Assembly: GCA_007258455.2 (NCBI GenBank)
Contig: VDFB02252616.1
Location: 124,479,760 to 124,543,759, forward strand
Source: Sequoia sempervirens
Lineage: Eukaryota > Streptophyta > Pinopsida > Cupressales > Cupressaceae
Direction: 5' to 3'
DNA: 64,000 bases
Shown: positions 33,896 to 44,656 of the stretch, piece by piece
Layout: the number at the start of each line of letters is the position of its first letter
Position numbering within the stretch: the first letter of the stretch is position 1
Program-made: the position numbers and the translations under genes
Notes under the pieces: generated by a model
What the model saw: the letters and a program-made list of their open reading frames with translations, nothing else
Database searches by the model: none
What the model was told of the DNA's origin: nothing

Positions 33896-36631
33896 ATTCA
33901 CATCTTCCTCTTCCCATGTCTAGTACTTCTCACTACGGGAGAGGGTGTAGTCATAGGCATCTGCTGTGGTTGCTCAACCTCCATCCTGGATGTAGAGGCT
34001 ACTACTAGTGGCTCTGGCACTGCCAATGACTCCTCCTCAAGATCATCCTCAATGTCATCCAATGAGAATGCAAATCCACCCCCCTCCTCCATTGCCTGTT
34101 GCTCAAAGTCATAGATCTCATCCCTGGAAAACAATGGAGGTTGCTCATCTCGCCCTATCCAATCATTGTATGGATCTATCTCATCCAAATCAATTGGATC
34201 ATCTGATATTTCCTTTAACCTGTTTTTTGCACAGCCGAAGATTATATTGCACATATACAAGGTCATTTAGGCATTTTTGAGCTAGTTTGTTCCTTTTATT
34301 TGTGTGAATGGCCTCAAACAAACTCGAATTGCGCTCACAATTGGACGAACTACAAGGCTGCAATAAGACACGAAGGGAAAATTGTTGGAGATGTGGGGTA
34401 TTTCCACCCCAATTTGACCACCAAACATCTACAAAAAACAAATTAAGAGTTAGAAGAGAACTTAGAAACTTAGAAAGGAAAGTCAAAACTCAAAAGTTGA
34501 AAACATATTTTATCAAACTATCAATATTTGTAACTTGTAAATTTCAAATTTTATACGTGGTGGCTGATTGTGTATTGCTCTCTTTGCTAGCTTTAAAGAG
34601 AAAAGTGCACCCCTTTTTTCTCTATAACTTTGGATTTCATTAACAATGAGGTCTCCCGCGTCAAGGTCAGGTGACATCCTCTGAATGCACTTCATGAGGC
34701 CCTCCATATCCTCTCCAGTAGGATCTGAGTAGGTGCTTGAATGGAAGAAATGAGGGTTCAAGAAGTACCCTGCTACATGGAGGGGTTGGTGGAGTTGATG
34801 GTTCCACCTCTTGTCAATAATCTCCCAAATGGGATCAAATTTGAGGCTGTCCCCTTTATAATAATTTCTTATAGCCTCCTTGGCCCTATCCATGGCCTCA
34901 TAAAGATATCCCATTGGGATTTTATCCCCATCCACCAAGCGGAGCACTCTAACCAAGGGCTCCGACACCTACAAATTATAATATAAAAATGCAAAAAGAT
35001 TAGAGTTTCAAATTTACAATGAAAGACATTAAAAAATTTATTCAATTTGAATTCAAATTCAAAGTTTGGAAATTAAAGTTACCTTCACAATCTTTGCTGT
35101 CCTTTGTGCAAATTGGGCATCAAACACAATTTTTGACACCTTATCTCCTTCCGGCTTCTTTGAATAGGTTGAGTCCATCCATGGTTGGCTCACAAATATT
35201 TGTTTTAAAGCCGTCAAAGAACTAAGAATGCTTTGCAATGTTAAGAAAATCGTTGCAAACCTTGTGACACCTGGCCTCACCAATTCTTTCCCATGGGTGT
35301 GCTCCCTCATCAAGCAAAGAACCCAAGGGTGATTGTAGATATATTTAGTGATCCTCCTCGCGTCCTCTACAACTGGTGTGACCCAATCTAGTTTTCCTAT
35401 GTCCTCCAAAAGAAGGTCAAGGACATGGCTGCACATGGTGTCCAAAAAATTGAGGGGTGTTTATCTTGGAGGAGTCTTCCTGCTGCCACATATGCTGCTG
35501 CATTATTAGTTATGATTTGCACAACATTTGCAATCCCCACCTCCATGCAAACTTCCTCCAACATCTTAGCCAAATTTTCTGCACTTTTTACAATGTGGGA
35601 GGCATCAATTGATTTTAAGAACACCACCTCTTCTTTGCATGCAACCAAGAAATTAATGATGGTACGGTTTTTTCCATCCGTCCACCCATCAGAAAGAATA
35701 GAGCAGCCATATTTTTGCCATTTTTCTTTTTGCTCCTCTACTGCTGCCCTTGCCCTTTCAGTTGCATTAGCAAGCAACCTACAAGTACAAAGTGAAATTA
35801 AGTACACAATTTTAATTTGTAAACAAAAAAATAGCTTAAGTTCATCATAAATTAAACTTAAAAAACATAAATTAAAGAACATAAACTAACCTCCCACTCA
35901 AGTCCATGCAAGAAGGCGCCTTGTAGCCTTTTCCTGCAACTGTCAATGCGGTGACCAAATTCTGCCAGTAAGGAGAACTTGCCACATTGAAAGGGATATT
36001 GTTAAAATACCAAAAATCTGCACAAGCAATGTTTGCTTGCTCATGCGCCTCCCTATTCCATCCAGTCGCCTCTAAGGAAGGTTGTGCACCAGGTGTGTTT
36101 CTAGGCACAAAATAACTATCCAACCGTGTAGGTCCTGCAGCTGCCCCTGCCCTTGGTGCTCTACTAGAGGAAGATGAAGGGATGGAGGCCGAGGTGCTAA
36201 TGGGTTGCCTTGACCTTTGCACACGTGGGCCACGAAGAGAGCCCACTATCTCCTGAGTAACATCATAATCATCATCCGACTCAATTGGAGCACCTTGAGA
36301 AGAGGCAATGGTTGCTTGCATTGCTGCTCTTGCCTTCTCTCTTTGCACGTTTTTTCCTTCTGCAGCTGAAAGTATCGCATTCATATGTCTTTATTTCTTC
36401 TGTTGTTGAGGACATTCCTTAGCATCACGTTGAGGGATGCCTACAAGGTGGTTACTTGAGGCGATTGATGCCTCCACGAATATTTTTTTACATGGAATGC
36501 AATATACTGTGTATGGGTCCTAGATAAGCATACTTCCAGGCAGGATCTCTAGCTCCTGGAGGACGTTTGCCTACAAATCCTGCAGGCACGGATGGGACAG
36601 AGCCTGAGGCAGAAGCAGGTTCAAAAGCCAT
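33896..36631 (-). pseudogene. hAT transposase (BED zinc finger, DUF659, dimerisation domain), decayed
   Basis: The transposase cuts and rejoins the element DNA. The likely start is ATG at 36631 (MAFEPASAS). A BED-type zinc finger follows (DPAWKYAYL, then CIPC, then HLVGIPQRDAKEC) at 36380-36600. The DUF659 core lies at 35450-35780 (YGCSILSDGWTDGKNRTIIN, then LKSIDAS), continuing as HVLDLLLEDIGKLDW. The hAT C-terminal dimerisation region is at 34230-34440 (SSNCERNSSLFEAIHTNKRN, LVYVQYNLRL), and an acidic tail ends near 33896. Introns are indicated by GT-AG borders, for example 35780-35890 and before 34437. Frameshifts near 35428 and 34225 and a stop before 36384 inactivate it. Confidence 0.8.
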
Positions 36632-37514
36632 TATCAATTAATTATTAACCTACACAAAGTGAAAGTCAAAGCACAACTTGTTAGTTTTTGATAGAAAATT
36701 TAAAAAAAGCTAAATTAGATTAAATCAAAAGAGATTACTTTAAGTTTAAATTACTAAAAATCTATCACTAGATTCTAAACATTTTTATAACAAAAAAATT
36801 GGATTTAAAAAAAATAATAATTAGGGTTTCAAAAAAATGTGAAAAAATGTAAAAAATCTGAAAATTACTTCAAACTAGTAAAAAATTAAGCTAATCTAAG
36901 ATTGTAAGCATGTTATTCCACAAAAAAGAGGATTCAAAACAAAAAAAATAACTAGGGTTTAAAGAAAATTTAAAAAAAAAGAAAAAATCAGCAAAATATG
37001 TAAAAAAAAATCATAAAAAATCATAAAAAATCTTGTTTTGATGAATCTAAATGCATTTAAATCATTTTCACACTCCATTCAGATGATTTTTAAACATAGA
37101 ACCAACAAGAACGAAGAATTTTTTTTTTTAAAAGAAAGAACAAGAAAATAAGAAACCCTACCTAGAAATCCAATTTGCCTTCTAAATTTGATGTAAATGC
37201 CCTTCAAATCTTGTCTTTTGGATGCAAAATCGCTGCAAATGAGTGCACAATGCCTTGGAGAGGTTTTTGGCTGAGTGTGAGAAGAGAATGAACGAAAAAA
37301 AGCAAGTTAAAATTGCTTTTAAGCGGCTGCTTGGGTGTCCCAAAAGTTGCGTGAGTTTTTTCAGAACACTCGCCGTACATTCTGGAAAAACTTGCCAAAA
37401 GTACGGCGAGTTTTCTAGGCGTACAATTGCCTGGAAAACTCGCCAGGCAAAAAAACTTGTGAGTTTTCAAAAACTTGCCGAGTTTTTGGTGAGTCTTGCA
37501 ACTATGATTGATAC

Positions 37515-38221
37515 TAATGTGAAGCATAAGCACTTTGCCTAGATTGAGATTGGGTTGAAATAGAAGTAATACACAAAGAAGAATGACATTACATATGTTC
37601 CCATCTAAGTGTGAATTATGTCTTCAATGCTTAATATAGGCTGAAAGAAGGAAGTAAATGAATGCAAAAACTCTATAAGTCCCTTATAAAAATCTACATT
37701 TAAGAGTGATAACCTATATATGAGACATGGACAAAAAAGTTTGTCTCCAAATATAAGAAGAAAGAGGATGGATAACCATTTTTGTATACATAGTGCTATC
37801 TCCATCCAATCCCAGTGTATATGACACTTGAAAATAAAATGCTCTTTAGTCTTTACTTCTTGGATGGGTTAGAGATGATTGCTTTTTTGGCCTCATGGAA
37901 TATGCATAATGAGTTGATATACTGTGTTCATAAGGTAAAAAATACGGAGAATTAACATACCTTATGAAATTGTTAAGGAGGGGTTGCTGCAATTTGAACA
38001 ATTATCTCTGGATTTTAGGAATTTGAGAAGGCTTCTTGGCCATATGCCATGATATTGGAAACTTTATTTCCTAACTGCAACATTTTTCACCATACATGAA
38101 ATTTAACTGCAACATCTCTACCATACATGGAATTTAACCGTGACAAAATTGCAAATATTTAGAAAGGAGGATAACTAAATCGACTTTCTTGCCATGACAG
38201 ATAATTAAAAAGATGCTAAGT
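37515..38221. other. No supported gene
   Basis: Sequence between the hAT target duplication and the copia LTR. A 66-codon minus-strand frame at 37605-37805 shows no known motif. Nothing else is recognised. Confidence 0.4.
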
Positions 38222-38621
38222 TGTTAGATTTAGAAATAAATTGAAGCCACCTAAAACCTAGTGCAAGAAATAGATCAAATAAAACTGTTCTAGGAACAAT
38301 ACAAAATTAAAATACTAGAATAGAGTTAGTTCCCACTAGAAAAATTCTGGATGCTCAAGAATCAAAATAGTGTTAGGAGAGCTTAAGAAACATGAACGAA
38401 TAACAAGCTAGAGGAATGGATATATACATAGGAAAGAGGGGAGGCAAGCCCAATCGATTAGAAAAATATCTCTTAATACCCAAAAATAGATAGGAATTAC
38501 ACTCATGAAAGATGCCATCGACCCTTCTTATGATCCAGTCACCTCAAGAAAGCAGGCTAAACTAAGTGTGTAGGAAAATATATAATATCGATCTAAGGAA
38601 AATAAAAAACCTTCACTAACA
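38222..38621 (-). repeat. Probable 3' LTR of the old copia element
   Basis: Plus-strand TGTTAGATTT...CACTAACA, about 400 bp. The right border adjoins 'ctccatctgaagcg', whose complement is a purine-rich tract before TGTTAGTGAAGG. The left border resembles the LTR start of the other copia copy (TGTAAGATTT). No partner LTR was found, so the borders are tentative. Confidence 0.45.
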
Positions 38622-39417
38622 CTCCATCTGAAGCGCAATTTAGGTGGATGAAAAGATATGTCCCCACAAATGAAGCCTAATGAGGTACTGTTGTGACCTT
38701 TTCACACATCGCCCCATCGCTGATGGGGACCCCCAGTTGCCTGCTAGTTTTTAGGGTTCTGTCTCCTTGCAACGGTTACATGAGATCACTTTGCTAAGAG
38801 CTTCAAGTCAGTTTGCCGAGAGTCATCTGAGCCAAGTCAAGAATCCATGCTTGAATCAGCGCGTAAACGTCACCATCGTGCTTAGAGGGCCTGGGAGACG
38901 AAGATCGACTGTCGTTTCAGTCAAATCCGACACTTCCAAATTTTTAGGGTTTCTCACCCTGACCCCCCTATTTTTTAGGACCTACTTTTTTGGCACTTTT
39001 GGGCAATTCTGGGATCCCTATGTTTTAGGGTCTATTTTTAGAAAGTTTCTATTTTTGGAAAGTTTCTATTTTTAGAAGGGTCCCGAGTTCTGAAAACGCA
39101 CTCAGAAGTTCGAAAAACTCAATAGAACTCTCAAAAAATCGAAATGAAAATTTGAAATTTTTTCGAAAAATCTGGAAAAAACAAGTAAAAAGCATGAAAA
39201 TCAGACTGAAAACGTCCAAAAACCTGGAAAAACCAGTCAAAACCAGTTCAAAATCAACCAGATCTGAGGTTGAAATCATAAAAATCAACTCAAAAATGGT
39301 GAAGTTTGTGAGAAATCTGTTTAAATCTGGAGAATTCGCCATGGAAGAATGACAAAGAAAGGTCTGGAAGGTCATGGAACTCGCCCATGCACCTTGAAGC
39401 ACATCCTTGCATGCTTG

Positions 39418-39975
39418 AAAGTCCGCCCATGCATCTTGAAGCATATCCTTGGACCTTCTAAAGTCCGCCCAACACATCCTTGCATGCTCTAAAGTCCGCC
39501 ATATGCTAAGAAGGATATCCTAAAGACTTTTAAAGTCCGCCATCCTCATCCTAGACTCCTTGGAAGTCCGCCATCCACTAAGAGGTTCGTCCTAAGAGGT
39601 CTCAAAGTCTGCCATCTGCCAGGGAGGATATCCTTGCATGCTCTAAAGTCCGCCCTTGACTTGGCTGAAGGCTATTCAAAGTCCGCCTAAGCATGTAAAG
39701 TGGAAAAAAATCAAAATATTTGCTAAGTGTTGGCGCCCAGCTAAGGAGAACTTCGAAATTTGGTTAAGTATGAGATGCCTAAGAGGTGAAAAAAATCCTT
39801 TCCAAAGGGATAAAGTGATAGGAACAAGTGCTAAAATCCTCCCTAGAAAAGAGGGACGTCCAAAAATGTTCATCCTAAAGACCCAAGAAATGTCCACCAT
39901 GCGCTTAGAAGGAGCTAGCAAAGTATCAAAGACATCCATGACGTTCGTCCAAGATGCCAAGAAAGTCCGCCTAAG
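39418..39975 (+). repeat. Array of AAGTCCGCC motifs in the U3-like region
   Basis: The nonamer AAGTCCGCC (one copy AAGTCTGCC) recurs near 39419, 39461, 39493, 39532, 39563, 39605, 39644, 39677 and 39964, mostly 30-45 bp apart. Phrases such as 'atccttgcatgct' lie between. This is a degenerate short tandem array upstream of the long ORF, possibly a protein-binding array. No open frame crosses it. Confidence 0.6.
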
Positions 39976-41443
39976 GTGATAGGATGATGATTTTTGGCTA
40001 AGTGTCAAGGCCAAATCCAAAGAAAAGTTCGAAAATTCGCCTGATTATAGAGGCTAATGGATGAGAAATGAAGATTTTGGCTAGACATCCGGACACTTTC
40101 GAGAAGACAAATGCCAAGCTTGAAAGGGCACATGCTAAAGAATATCAGGATGTGGCAAAGAATAAAACAGAATGTGCCTAGCACGATGAGGAAAAATAGA
40201 CAAAATTTGCCTAAGTATGGAGAAAATGTCAAGAAATTGCCAACTTCGACCGAAGAAAAATGTGCAAGGCAAGGAGAAAGGAAGGATCGTCCTTGGTCAG
40301 AGGGAGGAAGAATATGTCAGACATCAAGGAAATTCGCCCAACGAAGACATTCGGACAAAGATTTTGCCTAGGAAAATTCAACTGAGCAAGGAAGTATTTG
40401 ACTTTGGCAGAGCAAAATAAGCTTAAAATCTCGCCTCGGCAAAGAAAAATAGGGATTTGGCAATTAAATTCTCGACGGAATGGCTTAAGATTTGGTTTGG
40501 CTAGACGAAATTGAGGATGAAATCGGAAAATAAACTCTTAGCCAGGAAAATTGGAAGGAAAATCGAGATAGCCATGGGTCCAAGACGAACGGGTTGGATT
40601 TAATTAAAATATTTTTAATGTTTTAATAATTAATTTTCAACTATTTGGAAATTTAAAATACCTTGGACAAAATCAAAATTGCCAGACACGAATCGGACGA
40701 AAGTAAAGCACGCCAGGCGGAGATGAAATCTGGCAAGAAGAAAATTAAATTCGCCATGAATTTAATTAAATATTTAATGTTTATTTAAAATTTCGAAAAA
40801 TCAAAGATAAACATTAAATGAAAACATCAAATTTTGAAGATTTGCTCGGATAAGTTCGAGACTGATCCTTGTCGGAAAATAAAAGGAAAGTTGCCTGTTT
40901 GGAAAATGAAAACAAATCGAGATCGAGAAAGATTATGGCAGTTGCTAAATCGAATTCAGTCCTTCAGCATGATAATGAGTTTCAGCAACTCATTTTTTTT
41001 CACACACAGCTGAAGAGAAATTTAATCTTTCTCGAAATTGTCAGGCAATTAATTCGTCCATAAGCAAAGTCGAATTTTCCCAGAGAGAGAAGCAGTGTTA
41101 TGCTGAGGAATTTTTCGCGGGAAAAGAAAAAGAGATTTATTCAAAGCTGAATTCTTCTTGAAGAGGGGCGCACTTTTCAAAAAAATCAGATTTTTAAATC
41201 TGATTTGCATTTAACGATCCTTCGCTGAGGTTTGGTGTTTGGTCAATTAAATTTGCTATCTTTTTATGTCCTTGCATCTTGACAAAGTTCGGACAAGATT
41301 TTCAACTCCATTCAAGTCACTTTCAGCTTGCTTTTTCGCAGCAAATTAATTATTTGAACAGCTGAAAGTCAATTTTCGAGTCCAAGGCACGAGGTTTGCT
41401 TATTTAAAAGTCTCTGTATTAATGTTAATTTTATGACTGCAGG

Positions 41444-42712
41444 TTGACGGACACGGCAGGCAGATTATCCAGGAAGCTGAAAATGAAGTTCGCCAGCAAG
41501 GGTGCTCAGAAGGAGACCAAGGTCATCTCAAAGTGGAAGAATGTCGTGGATACTGACCTCGGACATGTGGATTTCGATGAATTCAAGAAAAGAGTATACG
41601 GTCAGAAGGGACTTCCCATAGCAATAGCCAGAAGAATGGTCAGAAACGGGATATTCCAAGCTGCTGGATTCCCACCGGCAATGGAGTGTGCAGAGTTAAT
41701 GGTGGAATGTGCTCGCCATTATGATGCCCAGAAAAGACAGATTATCGCCCCTGACGGAAGGATCTTGGCACACTTGAACGAAGTTGCAATTCAGGAGACC
41801 TTCGGCATTCCAGAGCATTCAAGAACGGTCTATAAGACCAAAGAAGAAGCCAAAATGCTATATGACAGTCAGCCAGATCTATGTGCCACAACAGTCAACA
41901 AGGTTTGGATGGACAAGCCAAAGCCATCAATCAAGAAGTTGCCCAAGAGGCCTCGCCTCACGGACTTCAAGGAAGATTTCGGGGATATCGTGCTGATGCT
42001 GAACAGAATAGCTGGCAACCCGCAGGGCGCCTTCTTCGAGAATTGGATGTATTATTTTGTTGACGAGGTCACCTCTGGAGTCAAAATGTTCAATTGGTCA
42101 CGGATGATAAGTGACAACCTCCATGAGCAGCTGATCAACCTTGAAGAGACCAAGTCTTTTCACATGAGTTCATATGTTGTATACCTGTTGGCTAGGTCAT
42201 ACAAATATCCAGGGTTGATCTGCAAAGGTAGAATTGGCAATGGGGAGAACGAGCTCAAGCCTTACGACTGCTATCCTCAGCTCCAGTTGAAGGAGAATAC
42301 TCATTTCAGGAGGGTACATGATGCATTCCTAATGCACATTACCAGAAAGCTTCAAGGAGGAGTGCACCAACGGCTGAGCCATGAAGCAAAAAGTCTTATC
42401 AGCAAATATGGGTCTTGGTTCATCCAGTTCCCTAAATTTACATATATCAGGATCCAGGGATTTACTGGAAATCCCTATAAATTGCCTATCTATCCGACTA
42501 ATCGGATGATACTGCTCGAGGTTTTGAGGCAATTAGAAGAGTACCAGAATATTCAAAGGCCGACTAAGAAGGCGTCCGTCACATTCCCATTCTTCATCGG
42601 GAATATGCTAGAGTACTGTCCATCAGCACAGGCGACCGAGAGTGCAAGACTAGAAATCCAATGGTATCCTTTCACGGCATACAAGTCCAGGGTCAACTAT
42701 GACCCACATCAT
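41444..42712 (+). CDS. Long ORF of the giant LTR unit, first part (423 codons)
   Basis: An open frame follows an in-frame TAA at 41426. The first in-frame ATG is at 41483 (residue 14 of the open stretch). A good splice acceptor (TTTTATGACTGCAG) ends at 41442, so this may instead be a downstream exon. The protein has a globular look: LPIAIARRMVRNGIFQAAGF, then GRILAHLNEVAIQETFGIP, then MFNWSRMISDNLHEQLINLE, then HMSSYVVYLLARSYKYPGL. This layout recalls the 'putative plant transposon protein' domain of some gypsy elements, but that is tentative. A Sirevirus insertion (TSD ATCAT at 42708-42712) cuts it after PHH. The frame resumes exactly in phase at 51402. No stop or shift is present. Confidence 0.65.
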
Positions 42713-44472
42713 TGAAGAGCACAAAAGATTTACTGAGAGGGGGGGGTGAATCAGTAAATCAACACAAACTTTCAATTATTAAACTTTTCAAAACTTGTTA
42801 TAATCAACCTTTTTTTTTATATGATCCAATTTACACAAGTTGATCCAGTTTTATTGAATATTTTTAAGAGAGTAGGTACCAACCTGCTCAATTTACAAGA
42901 GGGATGATTTAGTAGAATATGATCTACAAGGAACACCCTAACCTTTTACAATTTTAGTAGGCACCTACCTACAAGGAGCACCAACCCCTAATGCAAGGCA
43001 CCACACCTTGACTTGATGGATGAATCAACTGAAGCCAATCAGACCTGCACACAGCCAATCCTCTAATCTGCCTTTGTGATGTAAACTCTCACACTCAGCC
43101 CACACAAGAAGATAGCTTCTGAATTTTGACTTCTTGAACTTGACAACCACACTTTCAATTTAGATTAGAATGTTCAATATATATGTTTCTTCAAGAGTTG
43201 CACCTATCTTTTGAAAGAACACATCTGTTTGAGCACACTTTAAATCTGCCTTTTCAAAAATCTGAATCAGATTAGTTTATATCCTTTAAGAGACAAACAC
43301 ATATCCTTTCATATGATAAATCGAATCTTTAGCATCTTTTCAGACAAAAACCACGTCTCTTGCTGTTTAGTAATCACTTGTTTCATTATTATTCCACAAA
43401 ACAAAAACTGCTTTATTTGCATCTGCTCCTTTTGGAATAGACGTATGCCTTTAAAAAGTCGCACCCTTTTGAAAAAGTCATATCCTTTCTCTAAAAATTG
43501 TATTGCTTCTCTTAAAAAGACGTATCCTTTATTTTGATCTGAAGACGTCTCTTTCAACCGACAACCTTTGTTAACATGTATTATATTTATAATTCAGACT
43601 GACTTTTATTAACATCATTTTTGAATCGGTATATCTGATCTTCGACGTATTCTTTTGATTTTGTCATTTAATGATTATCAGAAGTCGTATTTTAATTGTT
43701 TTACCTGAGCGCTGAATACGTCTTGATTAATTATTTCTTTAACATAAGATTATATCCGTCATAAAAAATCTGAAACAGTCCCGTTTTTTCCATGGGACAC
43801 ACTTCTTTAATTTTGACTTTGAAGATTCGCAATACTTTTGAGAATACGTATTTTAAAGATTCGCATCTTTCTATAAATACGTTTTAATTAAGTCGAACAT
43901 GTAATACTTTAATATTTTGTTTAAATATCAAGTGACGTTAAATAAGAGTTCAGACTTTTACGTGAAAAGCTTGATAAATTTCGATGGTTTCAAATCCGGC
44001 TCCAAAACAGAATGCATGATGAACTTAGATTTACGTATGATATTTGGCAGTCTTTAATTCTATCTTCAAATCTGAAACTCGTGAGAAGCATAATTTCTTC
44101 AGATTTCTTCAGAATATATATCTGCTATAAATTCTGCTCACAATTTCTTCAGATTTTTTCAAAAATTCTCTTCAATATGCTTCATTATGCCATGCTTTTA
44201 TCTCCTCCTTGAAATATGCATAATCCTCTTTTAGAACTACATATGTTTCTTTTAGATCTGCATATACCTCTGCTTTTGTATTGATTTTTTCTTTATCACT
44301 CAACTCCATTCAATTTCCAATCCATACCATACACCTTTATTTTTGTTTTATCTCTATATTTCTATGAAGAGACTTTACTGCTCTTTCTCTTCTTAATCTT
44401 CTCTTCAAATGATATTCATTTTCACACTTCCAATACTCTGTTGTTCTGACATCAATGACAATACTTCTAACA
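42713..44472 (-). repeat. 3' LTR of the Sirevirus element
   Basis: 1760 bp, plus-strand TGAAGAGC...CTTCTAACA. Same length as the 5' LTR, with three substitutions seen. At least eleven ACGT cores occur at 43352-44036 (for example TACGTA near 43845). Confidence 0.95.
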
Positions 44473-44656
44473 ATCTCCCCCTTTGTCATTGATGGCAATC
44501 TTCTCCAACAATGGCAACTGGATCCTCTGATTGCTCCCCCTGTGTCCAAATTCTCCCCCTTTGACATCAATGGCAAGGGGTCTTCTAACAATATTTCAGC
44601 TCCATGAAGCTACAAGATTTTGTGCGTAGCTCCCCCTGAATGCATGCTTCCATCGA
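44473..44656 (-). promoter_or_regulatory. Polypurine tract and PPT-like copies
   Basis: On the minus strand CAAAGGGGGAGAT directly precedes the 3' LTR start TGTTAGAAG (complement of 44473-44485). Additional GGGGGAG-type tracts occur at complements of about 44533, 44552 and 44629 in the short 3' non-coding region. Multiplied polypurine tracts are a known Sirevirus feature. The tract primes plus-strand DNA synthesis. Confidence 0.7.

Larger units (their letters stand above)
32635..37506 (-). mobile_element. hAT transposon with coding region (4872 bp)
   Basis: The 8-bp duplication ATTGATAC flanks the element exactly (32627-32634 and 37507-37514). Left end CATAGTTGAAAAACTCGCC and complement of right end CATAGTTGCAAGACTCACC are imperfect terminal inverted repeats. 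Both subterminal regions carry many copies of an ACTCGCC/GGCGAGT-like motif (left 32645-32740, right about 37340-37500), a likely transposase-binding array. A hAT transposase gene lies on the minus strand between. A smaller hAT element is nested at 32855-33737. This is the only one of the three hAT elements here that carries transposase sequence. Confidence 0.85.
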
